Shown here piece by piece: positions 6,122 through 19,369 of a stretch of 51,605 bases of DNA. Within the stretch, counting starts at the first letter, position 1. Each line of letters opens with the position of its first letter. The translations under genes and the position numbers were made by a program. Under the pieces are notes generated by a model. It did not search any database. It worked only from the letters and a program-made list of their open reading frames with translations, and was not told the DNA's origin. Source of the DNA: Rhodospirillaceae bacterium (GTDB lineage Bacteria > Pseudomonadota > Alphaproteobacteria > Bin65); the NCBI GenBank assembly GCA_009840595.1, contig VXNK01000061.1, positions 1 through 51,605 on the forward strand. Reading direction: 5' to 3'.

Positions 6122-8718
6122 GCGGCCTCGCCGGCGATCTCGGCATCGCCGCCCGGCTGGCGCGCCGGGAACTGCGCGGCGGCGTGCGCGGCTTCCGCAT
6201 CTTTCTCGCCTGCCTTGCACTCGGCGTCGCCGCGATCGCCGGCATCGGCTCGCTCGGCATGGCGGTGCGCGAGGGCCTGCGCGCCGACGCGCAGAAGATT
6301 CTCGGCGGCGACGTTGCGGTGCGGCTGATCCACCGCGAGGCGAGCCCGGCGGAGCGGAGCTGGCTCCGGCGCAACGCAACGGTCTCGGAGGCCGCCGACT
6401 TGCGCGCCATGGCCTACACGGTTCGGGGTACGGCCGGCGGCGACCCGGCACAGCGCCGCCGGGTCCTGGTGGAGTTGAAAGGCGTCGACGATTTGTGGCC
6501 GCTCTACGGCAGCGCTGCGGTCGACGGCAAGCCGGTCTCCCGCAGCCGGCTCGACGGGCTGCTGGCGGCCCGCAATGGCGTCCACGGGAGCGGCGTTCAC
6601 GGCGCGCTGGTCGATCCGGCGCTCCCCCTGCGGCTCGGTGTCGAAATCGGCGACCGGCTGCGCATCGGCGGGCAATCGTTCGAGATCCGCGGCCTGCTGA
6701 CCGGCGAGCCGGACCGCGGCACCCGCCTGTTCACCCTCGGCCCGCGCATCCTGGTCAGCCGCGCGGGTCTCCAGGCGACCGGCCTCGTGCGCCACGGCAG
6801 CCTGATTTATTTCCACTACCGGCTGAAACTGCCGCCGGGCGCGGACGCCGCGGCCTTCGTCGACCGGTTGAAGGCCGCGCTGCCCAAGGCGGGCTGGCGG
6901 GTCCGCTCGCTCGGCGAGGCGACGCCGGCGGCGCAGCGCTTCCTGGCCCGGATCGCGCTCTACCTGACCCTGGTCGGGCTCACCGCCCTGCTGGTCGGCG
7001 GGCTCGGCGTCGCCAACGGCGTGCGCGCCTGGCTGGACGGCCGCGTCGCGACCGTCGCCACCTTCAAATGCCTCGGCGCCTCGGCGCGCATCGTCTTTCT
7101 CACCTACCTGATCCAGGTTCTCGTGCTGGCGCTCGCCGGCATCGCCATCGGCCTTGTGGCGGGCGCGATCCTGCCGGCGGCGCTGGCCGGCCTGGTCGAG
7201 AGCGTCTTTCCGGTCACCCTGCGCCTCGGCCTCTATCCCGCGCCGCTGGCGGTCGCCGCCCTGTTCGGCCTGCTGACCGCGCTCGCCTTCTCGCTGTGGT
7301 CGGTCGCCCGGGCGCGCGAGGTGCCGCCCGCCATGCTGTTCCGGCAGACGGTCTCGGCCGTCGAAGGCCGGCCGAAGCCGCTCTATATCGCGATCACGGC
7401 GCTGCTCGTCGCCGCGCTGGCGGGGCTGGCGCTGCTCACCGCGGCGGACCCGGTCATCGCGACGATCTTCATCTGCGGCTGCGCCGGCGCCTTTCTGCTG
7501 TTCCGCGGCCTGGCCTGGCTGGTGGCGCGCGGCGCGGCCCGGCTCTCCGACCCGGCGCGCGGGGTCAGGCGCGGGCCGAACCTGCGCCTGGCGCTGGCCA
7601 ACATCCACCGGCCCGGCGCGCCGACCGCGAGCGTCATCCTGTCCCTCGGGCTGGGCGCAACCGTCCTCGTCGCCATTGCGCTGATCCAGGGCAACCTGAT
7701 GGACCAGGTGCGGCGCCAGATGCCCGACCGGGCGCCCGCCTTCTTCTTCATCGACATCCTGCCCCACCAGGCGGCGCGCTTCGACGCCGCGGTCGACGGG
7801 ACCGGCGGTGCCACCCGGACGACGCGCATGCCGATGGTGCGGGCCCGCATCGTCAGGCTGAACGGCGTGCCGGCAGCCGAGGCGGCGGTCCATCCGGACG
7901 CGCGCTGGGCGACGCGCAGCGAGCGCGGGCTGACCTACGCCGCGGCGATGCCGGAAGGCTCCCGGCTGGTCGCCGGGGACTGGTGGCCGGCGGACTATCG
8001 CGGCCCGCCGCGGGTCTCGTTCGACGCCGAGCTGGCGCAGGGCATGGGCCTGGCGGTCGGCGACACCATCACCTTCAACGTGCTCGGCCGGGAGATTACG
8101 GCGACGATCGCCAACCTGCGCCGGGTGCAGTGGCGCACGGTGGGGATGAATTTCACGGTCATCTTCGCGCCCGGCACGCTGGAATCCGCGCCGCACAGCC
8201 ATATCGCGGCGGTCTATACCGAGCCGGAGGCGGAGATGCGCCTGCTGGCGGCGGTCAACAACGCGCTGCCCAACGTCTCCGGCGTGCGGGTGCGCGACGC
8301 GCTCGAATCGGCGGCCGGCATTCTGGAGACCATCGGCGTCGCCCTGCGCTCGACGGCGACGGTGACCCTGCTCGCCGGCCTGCTCGTGCTCGCCGGCGCG
8401 ATCGCGGCGGGGCACCGGCGGCGGGTCTACGACGCGGTGGTGCTGAAAGTCCTCGGCGCGACCCGCGGGCGGGTGCTGCGCGCCTTTCTGCTGGAATACG
8501 GCCTGCTCGGCCTCGTCACCGCGGCGATCGCCGCCGTTCTCGGCGCGATCGTGGCCTGGGCAGTGCTGACGCTCGCGATGCGCGCGCCCTGGACCCTCCT
8601 GCCCGGCACGGCGATCGGCACCGCCCTGCTCTGCCTCGCCGTCATGCTGCTGTTCGGCTTCGTCGGCACCTGGCGGGCGATGCGCCAGAAGCCGGCCGCC
8701 CTGCTGCGCAACGAATAG
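6118..8718 (+). CDS. ybbP: FtsX-domain ABC permease, YbbP-like
   Basis: A membrane permease of 866 aa, matching the roughly 800-850 aa YbbP family. One TM helix follows the N-terminus (about 25-45, [18 protein letters not shown]). Next come a large periplasmic domain, a first FtsX block near residues 280-400, a central pair of helices (about 420-470), a second periplasmic domain and a C-terminal FtsX block (about 745-850). The closing [14 protein letters not shown] is typical. It should form a complex with the ATPase encoded just upstream; the start codon overlaps that gene's stop. The substrate is unknown in all organisms; the shared tesA neighbourhood suggests membrane lipids or amphiphilic esters. 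Confidence 0.92.
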   Translation: MSGLAGDLGIAARLARRELRGGVRGFRIFLACLALGVAAIAGIGSLGMAVREGLRADAQKILGGDVAVRLIHREASPAERSWLRRNATVSEAADLRAMAYTVRGTAGGDPAQRRRVLVELKGVDDLWPLYGSAAVDGKPVSRSRLDGLLAARNGVHGSGVHGALVDPALPLRLGVEIGDRLRIGGQSFEIRGLLTGEPDRGTRLFTLGPRILVSRAGLQATGLVRHGSLIYFHYRLKLPPGADAAAFVDRLKAALPKAGWRVRSLGEATPAAQRFLARIALYLTLVGLTALLVGGLGVANGVRAWLDGRVATVATFKCLGASARIVFLTYLIQVLVLALAGIAIGLVAGAILPAALAGLVESVFPVTLRLGLYPAPLAVAALFGLLTALAFSLWSVARAREVPPAMLFRQTVSAVEGRPKPLYIAITALLVAALAGLALLTAADPVIATIFICGCAGAFLLFRGLAWLVARGAARLSDPARGVRRGPNLRLALANIHRPGAPTASVILSLGLGATVLVAIALIQGNLMDQVRRQMPDRAPAFFFIDILPHQAARFDAAVDGTGGATRTTRMPMVRARIVRLNGVPAAEAAVHPDARWATRSERGLTYAAAMPEGSRLVAGDWWPADYRGPPRVSFDAELAQGMGLAVGDTITFNVLGREITATIANLRRVQWRTVGMNFTVIFAPGTLESAPHSHIAAVYTEPEAEMRLLAAVNNALPNVSGVRVRDALESAAGILETIGVALRSTATVTLLAGLLVLAGAIAAGHRRRVYDAVVLKVLGATRGRVLRAFLLEYGLLGLVTAAIAAVLGAIVAWAVLTLAMRAPWTLLPGTAIGTALLCLAVMLLFGFVGTWRAMRQKPAALLRNE

Positions 8719-8764
8719 CCGGCACCCCGGCGGCGAAACGGCGGGCGTGTGCGGGCGAAGCCCA

Positions 8765-8792
8765 TTGATTTTTCGCGCCCGGACGCCAAAAT
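8765..8792 (+). promoter_or_regulatory. candidate sigma-70 promoter of the Bax-inhibitor family gene
   Basis: TTGATT (8765-8770) and CAAAAT (8787-8792) are spaced by 16 bases, each a four-of-six match to consensus. They lie 46 bases before the ATG at 8838 in a locally AT-richer stretch. AGGGG at 8820-8825 could act as ribosome site, though it is a little far from the ATG. Confidence 0.4.
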
Positions 8793-8837
8793 AGCCTCCA
8801 GGCTTCAACCGAATTCAATCAGGGGACATCCGGAACC

Positions 8838-9587
8838 ATGGATCCGCGTTACCAGGGTGGTTTTGCCAGCGGCGCCGCAACCGCCGCTGCGTTCGACGAA
8901 GGCCTGCGGGCCTACATGCTCAAGGTCTACAACTACATGGTCGTCGGCCTCGCGTTGACCGGCGCCGTGGCCTTCGCCGTGATCAACGTTCCGGCGATTT
9001 CCAGCATCTTCTTCGCCACGGTCCAGACCAGCTACGGCCTCGCGACCCAGCTGACGATCTTCGGCTGGATCGCGCTGTTCGCGCCGCTGCTGTTCGTCTG
9101 GGTGTTCGCCTCGCGGCTGCACGCGATGGACCCGAATACGGCACAGACGCTGTTCTGGGTCTATGCCGGCCTGATGGGCCTGGCGATTGCGCCCATCGTG
9201 GCCGTCTACACGTCGATGAGCATCGCCAAGGTCTTCTTCATGACCGCCGCCACCTTCGGCGCCATGAGCCTGTACGGCTACACGACCAAGCGCGACCTGA
9301 CGCGATGGGGCTCGTTCCTGATGATGGGCCTGATCGGCATCATCATCGCCATGGTGGTCAACATCTTCCTGGCGAGCCCGGCGCTGCATTTCGCCATTTC
9401 GGTGATCGGCGTGCTGGTCTTCGTCGGCCTGACCGCCTACGACACCCAGCGCATCAAGTCGATGTACGCCGCGGCCGACGGCACCGCCGTGATGACCCGC
9501 AAGGCGATCATGGGCGCGCTGCAGCTCTATCTCGACTTCGTCAACCTGTTCCTCATGCTGCTGATGCTGTTCGGCAACCGCGAATAG
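8838..9587 (+). CDS. Bax inhibitor-1 / YccA family membrane protein
   Basis: A 249-residue protein with seven hydrophobic helices spread from about residue 32 to the C-terminus. A soluble N-terminal tail (QGGFASGAATAAAFDEGLRAYMLKVYNYM) leads into the first helix. The segment VIGVLVFVGLTAYDTQRIK (about 190-208) is the BI-1 signature, with the conserved aspartate of the calcium-leak pore in YDTQ. Bacterial members (YccA, YbhL) sit in the inner membrane, and YccA modulates the FtsH protease. Flanked by its own promoter and a strong terminator, it is monocistronic. Confidence 0.93.
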   Translation: MDPRYQGGFASGAATAAAFDEGLRAYMLKVYNYMVVGLALTGAVAFAVINVPAISSIFFATVQTSYGLATQLTIFGWIALFAPLLFVWVFASRLHAMDPNTAQTLFWVYAGLMGLAIAPIVAVYTSMSIAKVFFMTAATFGAMSLYGYTTKRDLTRWGSFLMMGLIGIIIAMVVNIFLASPALHFAISVIGVLVFVGLTAYDTQRIKSMYAAADGTAVMTRKAIMGALQLYLDFVNLFLMLLMLFGNRE

Positions 9588-9612
9588 CCCGGCGGCATCG
9601 CTGACGGACAAG

Positions 9613-9646
9613 ACGGCCCGGCCCCAGCGCCGGGCCGTTTTCGTTT
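9613..9646 (+). terminator. rho-independent terminator
   Basis: ACGGCCCGGC (9613-9622) pairs perfectly with GCCGGGCCGT (9629-9638) around a 6-base loop, followed by TTTTCGTTT. It closes the Bax-inhibitor family gene before the convergent pyrF stop at 9652. Confidence 0.88.
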
Positions 9647-9651
9647 GGCCC

Positions 9652-10368
9652 TCAGGCGAAGCAGGCCGCGATGCGCTGCTGGATCGCCACCGCTGCCGCC
9701 GCCGGGTCGGGGGCGCTGCGGATCGGGCGGCCGATCACCAGATAGTCGGCGCCGAGGTCGAACGCCTGCTCGATATCGACCGACCGCTTCTGGTCGTCCG
9801 CAGGCTTGTTCAGGCCCGGCCGGATGCCGGGGCAGACCGCGATCAGCTCGTCGCCGACCTCTGCGCGCAACGCCTGCACCTCCAGGCCCGACGACACGAC
9901 CCCGGCGCAGCCCAGCGCCAGCGCCCGCTTCGCCCGGGACAGCACGACCCGGCCGATATCCGCCTCGAAGCCGAGATCGTCCATGTCGCCCCGGTCGAGG
10001 CTGGTCAGCACCGTGACCGCGAGGATGCCGGGCCCGTCGCCCGCCGCGTCCGCCGCTTCAACCGCCGCTTCCATCATGGCGTCGTTGCCGTGCACGGTGC
10101 AGAAGGTGGCGCCGCGGCCCGACAGGTTGCGCACCGCGCCGGCGACGGTCGCCGGGATGTCGAAGAATTTGAGATCGGCGAAGACCTTCTTCTCCCGCGC
10201 GGTCAGCCAGTCGAGCAGGGTGAAATACTCGCCGCCCGTCATCAGCTCGAGGCCGATCTTGTAGAAGCGCACCGTCTCGCCGAGGCTGCTGACGATGGCC
10301 CGCGCCTCGTCGGCGGTCGGCACGTCGAGGGCCAGGATCAGGCGCTCCTCCGGCGGAATCGCCTTCAT
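9652..10368 (-). CDS. pyrF: orotidine-5'-phosphate decarboxylase
   Basis: Decarboxylates OMP to UMP, the last step of de novo pyrimidine synthesis (238 aa, normal length). The catalytic D-x-K-x-x-D signature is DLKFFDIPATV at about residues 68-78. The phosphate-binding CPGIRP and VIGRPI segments lie near the C-terminus, and the N-terminal LILALDVP strand is typical of this TIM barrel. The ATG at 10368 is chosen as the start of the conserved fold; an ATG ten codons earlier (10398) is possible. It begins 33 bases after gyrB on the same strand and probably shares its transcript. Confidence 0.95.
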   Translation of the reverse strand: MKAIPPEERLILALDVPTADEARAIVSSLGETVRFYKIGLELMTGGEYFTLLDWLTAREKKVFADLKFFDIPATVAGAVRNLSGRGATFCTVHGNDAMMEAAVEAADAAGDGPGILAVTVLTSLDRGDMDDLGFEADIGRVVLSRAKRALALGCAGVVSSGLEVQALRAEVGDELIAVCPGIRPGLNKPADDQKRSVDIEQAFDLGADYLVIGRPIRSAPDPAAAAVAIQQRIAACFA

Positions 10369-10401
10369 CGCACGCCGCCCCGCGCCCGGCTGCGGCAAGG
10401 A

Positions 10402-14105
<3,704 letters not shown>

Positions 14106-14126
14106 ATCGCCGGGCGAGATCGATTC

Positions 14127-14272
14127 TTCCCCCTCTTCAGAGAGGGAAGTCCCTGAGCGCAGCGAAGGGGATGGGGGCGCCGTGGCGTGCAAACCGGAGA
14201 AGCCGTCCGGCTGCGCGTGCCTGGCGCTGGAACACCCCCACCCGGCCTCCCCCTCTGAAGAGGGGGAGGGAC
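14127..14272. repeat. ~145-bp repeat element with hairpin terminal inverted repeats, copy 2
   Basis: An inverted copy of the element at 5006-5150. The right end CCCCCTCTGAAGAGGGGG (14249-14266) is identical to the right end of copy 1, while the left end (14129-14146) has one change. The interior, read on the other strand, keeps the GGTGGGGGTG block, the GGCACGC block and the TCGCTGCGCTC block of copy 1. It occupies most of the 231-base space between dnaN and recF and must be transcribed in any dnaN-recF mRNA, where it can fold into two hairpins. Confidence 0.82.
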
Positions 14273-14336
14273 AGGAAGGCGGCGTTTGCACCCAGGCTGT
14301 CTTTTCCACTCGATCTTGCAGGGGTCGAATGTCCCG

Positions 14337-15467
14337 TCAGACCCGCATCGGCATCAGCACATAGAGCGACGCTTCGTCTGCCAGATCGCGGATGACCGTC
14401 GGCGAGCCGCTGTCCGCCAACTCGAACTTCAGCTCTTCGCCCTCTATCTGGTTGGCTATGTCGAGCAGGTAGCGGGCATTGAAGCCGATCTCCATGTCCT
14501 CGTCGCCGTAGGCGATTTCCAGCTCCTCGGTGGCGCTGCCGGCATCCGGGCTGGTCGCCTGCAGGGTGAGATTGCCCCCTGCCGGTCCGGGGCTCAGCAT
14601 CAGTTTGACGGCGCGCGACTTTTCCGTGGAAATCGTCGACACCCGGTCGACCGCCTCGCGGAACGGCTTCGTCGCCACCGTCATCGCCTTGTCGTTCTGG
14701 TTCGGAATCACCCGCTCGTAGTCCGGGAAGGTGCCGTCGATCAGTTTCGAGGTCAGTTCTATGCTGCCGAAAGAGAAACGGATCTTGTTCTCCGACAGGC
14801 CGATCTGCACGGTGGCGTCGGCCTCGGCGATCAGGCGGTGCAGTTCGTTGACCGTCTTGCGCGGCACGATCGCACCCGGGATGCCGGCGGCGCCTTCCGG
14901 CAACGGCATTTCCAGTCTCGCCAGCCGATGGCCGTCGGTTGCCACGGCGCGCAGCAGCTGAACGCTGTTTTCCTCCTTGGCGTGCCAGTAGATGCCGTTG
15001 AGATAATAGCGCGTTTCCTCGGTCGAAATCGCAAAGCGCGTCCGGTCGATCACCGTGCGCAGGTCGGCGGCGCTCATGGCGAACTCGTGGGGCAGGCCGT
15101 CGCCTTCGATCACCGGGAAATCCTCCCGCGGCAGGCAGCCCAGCCGGAAGTTCGACCGGCCGGCGCGAAGCGCCAGGCGGCTTCCGTCCTCCTCGAGCGC
15201 CAGCTCGACCTGGGCGCCTTCCGGCAGTTTGCGCACGATGTCGTGCAGCGTGTGGACCGGCGTCGTCGTCGCTCCCGGCGCAGCCACATTGGCTTCGGTC
15301 GCTTCGATGATCGAGATATCCATGTCGGTGGTGTTGAGCCGCAACGTCGCGCCGCTCGCCTCGATGAGCACGTTGGACAGGATCGGAATAGCGTTGCGCC
15401 GCTCGACCACGCTCTGGACATGGGCCAGCGATCGGAGCAGGGCGGCGCGTTCGATGAGAATTTTCAT
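14337..15467 (-). CDS. dnaN: DNA polymerase III beta sliding clamp
   Basis: Ring-shaped processivity clamp, 376 aa, normal length. The three repeated clamp folds are intact. Landmarks are MKILIERAALLRSL at the start, LNTTDMDISI, the LPREDFPVIEGD turn at the first domain boundary, and the C-terminal YVLMPMRV that closes the hydrophobic partner-binding pocket. No purine-rich ribosome site is seen before the ATG. It starts a dnaN-recF-gyrB order on the minus strand. dnaA, which commonly precedes dnaN, is not in the window: phoB is upstream instead. Confidence 0.97.
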   Translation of the reverse strand: MKILIERAALLRSLAHVQSVVERRNAIPILSNVLIEASGATLRLNTTDMDISIIEATEANVAAPGATTTPVHTLHDIVRKLPEGAQVELALEEDGSRLALRAGRSNFRLGCLPREDFPVIEGDGLPHEFAMSAADLRTVIDRTRFAISTEETRYYLNGIYWHAKEENSVQLLRAVATDGHRLARLEMPLPEGAAGIPGAIVPRKTVNELHRLIAEADATVQIGLSENKIRFSFGSIELTSKLIDGTFPDYERVIPNQNDKAMTVATKPFREAVDRVSTISTEKSRAVKLMLSPGPAGGNLTLQATSPDAGSATEELEIAYGDEDMEIGFNARYLLDIANQIEGEELKFELADSGSPTVIRDLADEASLYVLMPMRV

Positions 15468-15646
15468 GGGAGGTGTCAGTGATATCCTGTTGTGTGCGTC
15501 GCCGGAAACCGGCCGGGTTCCGGGCGGATTCGCTTCCGTTTATCGGGCCCGGAGGCGCCCCGGCGGTCGACGGCCCGATCGGCATTCCGGACGGTAATCC
15601 GAACTGCAATCCGGACGAGGCGGGCAGCCGTCCGCGCCGGGCGCCG

Positions 15647-15674
15647 ATTATAACAGAAGCCCCTTGAACCCAAA
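15647..15674 (-). promoter_or_regulatory. candidate dnaN promoter
   Basis: On the minus strand a perfect TATAAT (15652 down to 15647) lies 16 bases after TTTGGG (15674-15669). It is about 180 bases before the dnaN ATG and directs transcription toward it. No DnaA boxes (TTATCCACA) were seen in the 15468-15730 gap, which otherwise holds no gene. Confidence 0.45.
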
Positions 15675-15730
15675 GGACAATCGACCCTTTACCGCAGGCG
15701 GTCGAAAACGGACGCCGTCATTTCCGGCCC

Positions 15731-16417
15731 CTACTGCAATTCCATCGCGTAGCCGGCCGAGCGGACGGTGCGGATCACGTCGGGCGACCGGCCGACGCCC
15801 AGCGCCTTGCGCAGGCGCCTGATATGCACGTCGACCGTGCGCGGTTCGACATAGACATCGCGGCCCCAGACCGAGTCGAGCAGCTGCTCGCGCGAGAAGA
15901 CCCGGCCCGGATGCTCCATGAAATGGCGCAGCAGGCGGAATTCGGTCGGGCCCAGATGGGTCGCCTTGCCGCCGCGCGTCACCTTGTGGGTGGCCAGGTC
16001 CATTTCGATATCGGCGAATGTCAGCTGCTCGGCCGAGACGGCCGGCCGGGTCCGGCGCAGGACGGCGCGGATCCGCGCGATCAGTTCCTTCGGCGAGAAG
16101 GGCTTGGCGATGTAGTCGTCGGCGCCGCTGTCCAGCCCGCGGATGCGGTCGGCCTCCGCCGATCTGGCGGTCAGCACGATCACCGGAACGTCGCGGGTCT
16201 CGGGGCGCCGGCGCAGCTGGCGGCACACCTCGATGCCGGAAACCGCCGGCAGCATCCAGTCCAGAACGATCAGGTCGGGCCGGCGTTCGCGGACCGAGAT
16301 CAGGGCTTCCTCGCCGTCGACCGCCTCTTCGACCTCGAAGCCCGCCTCTTCCAGATTGTAACGCAGCAGCGTGACAAGCGGCGCTTCGTCCTCGACGACG
16401 AGGATGTAGGGCTTCAT
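15731..16417 (-). CDS. phoB: phosphate regulon response regulator PhoB
   Basis: OmpR-family response regulator, 228 aa. The receiver domain (1-120) has the acidic pocket in VVEDEA, the phosphoacceptor aspartate in VLDWMLP (about 54), the conserved T in VLTAR and K in AKPF. The winged-helix domain (about 130-228) has REQLLDSVWGRDVYVEPRTVD and ends RSAGYAME. It binds Pho boxes when phosphate is scarce. It lies 25 bases after phoU as the last gene of the pst operon. The sensor kinase PhoR is not adjacent here. Confidence 0.95.
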   Translation of the reverse strand: MKPYILVVEDEAPLVTLLRYNLEEAGFEVEEAVDGEEALISVRERRPDLIVLDWMLPAVSGIEVCRQLRRRPETRDVPVIVLTARSAEADRIRGLDSGADDYIAKPFSPKELIARIRAVLRRTRPAVSAEQLTFADIEMDLATHKVTRGGKATHLGPTEFRLLRHFMEHPGRVFSREQLLDSVWGRDVYVEPRTVDVHIRRLRKALGVGRSPDVIRTVRSAGYAMELQ

Positions 16418-16442
16418 CCGGTTCGTCTCCGGCCGCACGGCG

Positions 16443-17162
16443 CTACCGGTCCGGCGGGGCGTCGACCCGGTCGTATTCCTCGTCGCCGCCCTTGGGGCGC
16501 GACTGGAGCAGGGGCCGGCCCTCGACCAGATAATAGATGGATTCGGCGATGTTCGTCGCGTGGTCGCCGACCCGCTCGATATTCTTGGCGATGAACAGCA
16601 GGTGGGTGCAGGAGGAAATGCTGCGCGCATCCTCCATCATGTAGGTCAGCAGTTCGCGGAACAGGCTGATATACATTTCGTCCAGCTCTTCGTCCCGCCG
16701 CCACACGGCGATCGCCTTCTGGGTGTCCCGGTCCGAGTAGGAATCGAGGACATCGAAGATCATCGAGATGGCAAGGCGCCCCATCCGGGGAATGGCGTGG
16801 GCGGGCCGGACCTGCGGGCTCTGCGCCAGGGTCATCGTCCGCTTCGCGACGTTGGTCGCATAGTCGGCGATCCGCTCGAGATCGCTGGAAATCTTCAGCG
16901 CAACGATGATTTCGCGCAGGTCGCTCGCCACGGGCTGGCGCAGCGCCAGCAACTGCACGACGAAGGCGTCGATCTCGTGCTCCATCTCGTCGACGCGCGC
17001 GTCGCTCTCGATCGTCCGGCTTGCCAGATCGGTATCCCGGCGCTGCATCGCCTCCAGCGCATTGACGAGCTGGGATTCCGCGAGGCCGCCCATCTCGGAG
17101 ACCTTGTTTTTCAGTTCGTTCAACTCCTGGTCGAACGCGCTGACGATATGTTCCGATGCCAT
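16443..17162 (-). CDS. phoU: phosphate transport regulator PhoU
   Basis: All-helical regulator that damps PhoR signalling and PstSCAB activity when phosphate is plentiful. Its 239 aa match the family (about 235-240). It shows two PhoU repeats: residues about 15-105 (LNELKNKVSEMG, SDLERIADYATNVAKR) and 115-220 (RVGDHATNIAESIYYLVEG). The two E/D-x3-D-rich metal-binding motifs, DLERIADYAT and IERVGDHATN, are both intact. It lies between pstB and phoB in the operon. Confidence 0.95.
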   Translation of the reverse strand: MASEHIVSAFDQELNELKNKVSEMGGLAESQLVNALEAMQRRDTDLASRTIESDARVDEMEHEIDAFVVQLLALRQPVASDLREIIVALKISSDLERIADYATNVAKRTMTLAQSPQVRPAHAIPRMGRLAISMIFDVLDSYSDRDTQKAIAVWRRDEELDEMYISLFRELLTYMMEDARSISSCTHLLFIAKNIERVGDHATNIAESIYYLVEGRPLLQSRPKGGDEEYDRVDAPPDR

Positions 17163-17221
17163 TGCGATTGCCTCTCAGGCCGCCTGTCTCCCACGCTCCG
17201 ATCCGGTGCCGCTGCGCCGCC

Positions 17222-18055
17222 CTAGCCGAACCGGCCGGTGATGTATCCCTGCGTCTTCTCGTGCCGCGGATTGGTGAAGATCTGCGGCGTTTCCCCCTGC
17301 TCGATCAGGTCGCCCAGATGGAAAAACGCCGTTTTCTGCGAAACCCGCGCCGCCTGCTGCATCGAATGGGTGACGATGACGATCGTGAAATTCTGGCGCA
17401 GCTCGTCGATCAGCTCCTCGATGCGCGCGGTTGCGATCGGGTCGAGGGAGGAGCAGGGTTCGTCCATCAGGATCACTTCGGGACCCACGGCGATCGCCCG
17501 GGCGATGCACAGGCGCTGCTGCTGGCCGCCGGACAGGCTGGTGCCGGGGTCGCCGAGCCGGTCCTTCACCTCGTCGAACAGGCCGGCCTTGCGCAGGCTC
17601 TGTACGACGACCTCCTCGAGGTCGCTCTTGTTCGAGAACAGGCCGTGGACCCGCGGGCCGTAGGCGACATTGTCGAAGATCGATTTCGGAAACGGGTTCG
17701 GCTTCTGGAACACCATGCCGATGCTGGCGCGCAGCTGCACCACATCCACGCCGGCGTCGTAGATATCCTGGCCGTCGAGTTCCAGCACGCCGGTCACGCG
17801 GCAGATGTCGATGGTATCGTTCATCCGGTTCAGGCAGCGCAGGAAGGTGGACTTGCCGCAGCCCGACGGCCCGATCAGCGCCGTCACCTCGCGCTCGCCG
17901 ATATCGAGCGAAACGTCGCGCAGGGCGTGTTTCTCGGCGTAGTGGACGTTGACGTTCCGGGTCTTCATCTTGACCCTGAAATCCGGGGCGGCGCCCGTTT
18001 CCTCGGCCGGCATCGCCGGGGAGGCGGTGGTATTTTCCATGACGATCTCGTCCAC
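17222..18055 (-). CDS. pstB: phosphate ABC transporter ATP-binding protein PstB
   Basis: ATPase of the high-affinity phosphate importer, 277 aa. Walker A is GPSGCGKST, with the PstB-specific [10 protein letters not shown] following. Q-loop VFQKPNPFP, signature [14 protein letters not shown], Walker B VILMDEP and the switch His in [11 protein letters not shown] are intact. The C-terminus ends with the family's [10 protein letters not shown]. The first ATG is used; a second five codons later (18040) is equally possible. It begins nine bases after pstA. Confidence 0.96.
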   Translation of the reverse strand: MDEIVMENTTASPAMPAEETGAAPDFRVKMKTRNVNVHYAEKHALRDVSLDIGEREVTALIGPSGCGKSTFLRCLNRMNDTIDICRVTGVLELDGQDIYDAGVDVVQLRASIGMVFQKPNPFPKSIFDNVAYGPRVHGLFSNKSDLEEVVVQSLRKAGLFDEVKDRLGDPGTSLSGGQQQRLCIARAIAVGPEVILMDEPCSSLDPIATARIEELIDELRQNFTIVIVTHSMQQAARVSQKTAFFHLGDLIEQGETPQIFTNPRHEKTQGYITGRFG

Positions 18056-18064
18056 GACGGCCCC

Positions 18065-19369
18065 CTACCAGCGGCGTTCGAATTTCTTGCGAAGGTATAC
18101 GGCCGACGCATTCATGACGACCAGGAAGACCAGCAGCACGATAACCGCGCCGGAGGTTTTCTCGACGAAGCCGCGCTCCGGGCTGTCCGCCCACAGATAG
18201 ATCTGCACCGGCATCACCGTCGACGCATCGGTCGGCCCGCCGGGGATATCGACGATGAAGGCCACCATCCCGATCATCAATAGCGGCGCGGTCTCCCCCA
18301 GCGCCCGCGCCATGCCGATGATCGTGCCGGTCAGGATCCCCGGCATCGCCAGCGGCAGGACATGGTGGGAAACCACCTGCATCCGCGACGCGCCGAGGCC
18401 GAGCGCGGCCTCGCGCACCGAGGGCGGCACGGCCAGGAGCGAGGCCCGGCCGGAAATGATGATCGTCGGCAGCGTCATCAGCGCCAGCACCATGCCGCCG
18501 ACCAGCGGCGCCGAGCGCGGCAGTTCGAAGAAGTTCAGGAACACCGCAAGGCCGAGCAGGCCGAACACGATCGACGGCACCGCCGCCAGGTTGTTGATGT
18601 TGACCTCGATCAGGTCGGTCAGCCGGTTCTTCGGCGCGAATTCCTCGAGATAGACCGCCGCGGCGAGGCCGACCGGAAAGGCCAGGATCAGGGTCACGAG
18701 CATGGTCAGGAAGGAGCCGACGATCGCGCCCCAGATGCCGGCCTGCTCCGGCTCGCGCGAATCGCCGGTGGCGAAGAAGCCGGCGTTGAAGCGCGTCCCG
18801 ATCCGGCCCTCCTTTTCCATCCGGTCGTACCAGCGCAATTGCAGGTCAGTCACCTTCCGGCCGGATTCGGGCGCGTTGCGGCTGATCGCGCCCTTGGTCA
18901 GCTGGTCGATGTCCGACGCCGCCTTGACCCGGATGGAAATCGTGCTGCCGATCCGGTCCGGGTTCGCGATCGTGAAATTCTGCAAAGTCCGCTCGGCATC
19001 GGTGCTGAACATCGCGATCAGTTGGTTTTCCTGTTGGCGTCCTTCCGGCCTGTAGGCCGCGACCAGGGACTCGATGAGCGCGCCGCGGAAATCGCCGTCC
19101 TCGCGCAGGGTCTCGGGGTCGGTCTTGCCGTCGGGCGCGATCATCTCCTCGTCCAGCAGGACATCGACCTCGATCCAGGTCCGGTAAAAGGCCGGATAGC
19201 CTTTCGACACGATCGTGCCGGCCAGGAACAGCAGCATCAGGATGGCGAGCAGGATCGCCACGACGCCATAGAGTCTGAAGCGCCGTTCCGACCGCAACCG
19301 CCGGTCGAGGCCGCGCCGGACCCTCTCCTTCTGGCCCGAAATCAGCACGCTCCGGGCCATCTCAGTCAT
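18065..19369 (-). CDS. pstA: phosphate ABC transporter permease PstA
   Basis: Integral membrane subunit of the phosphate importer, 434 aa. It has one TM helix near 33-55, then a periplasmic insert of about 150 residues (DUF3333-like, found in alphaproteobacterial PstA), then the usual permease core from about 205 with five to six helices. The coupling motif ASRMQVVSHHVLPLAMPGILTG contacts PstB. E. coli PstA (about 296 aa) lacks the insert. It overlaps the pstC end by eight bases, indicating coupled translation. Confidence 0.95.
   Translation of the reverse strand: MTEMARSVLISGQKERVRRGLDRRLRSERRFRLYGVVAILLAILMLLFLAGTIVSKGYPAFYRTWIEVDVLLDEEMIAPDGKTDPETLREDGDFRGALIESLVAAYRPEGRQQENQLIAMFSTDAERTLQNFTIANPDRIGSTISIRVKAASDIDQLTKGAISRNAPESGRKVTDLQLRWYDRMEKEGRIGTRFNAGFFATGDSREPEQAGIWGAIVGSFLTMLVTLILAFPVGLAAAVYLEEFAPKNRLTDLIEVNINNLAAVPSIVFGLLGLAVFLNFFELPRSAPLVGGMVLALMTLPTIIISGRASLLAVPPSVREAALGLGASRMQVVSHHVLPLAMPGILTGTIIGMARALGETAPLLMIGMVAFIVDIPGGPTDASTVMPVQIYLWADSPERGFVEKTSGAVIVLLVFLVVMNASAVYLRKKFERRW

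Noticed and set aside
5824..8808. Very long open frame antisense to the ybbA/ybbP genes
   Set aside because: High-GC DNA gives long shadow frames. The peptide is an R/G/A/Q-rich composition with no fold pattern, and the plus-strand permease is unmistakable.
14106..14309. N-terminal extension of RecF from an ATG at 14309
   Set aside because: It would translate the repeat element at 14127-14272. The same kind of peptide (SPSSEGEA-like) arises from copy 1 at 5.0 kb, showing that it is repeat-derived and not protein sequence.
15468..15730. Replication origin next to dnaN
   Set aside because: No TTATCCACA-like boxes, no AT-rich unwinding region and no dnaA; only a promoter-like TATAAT was seen.
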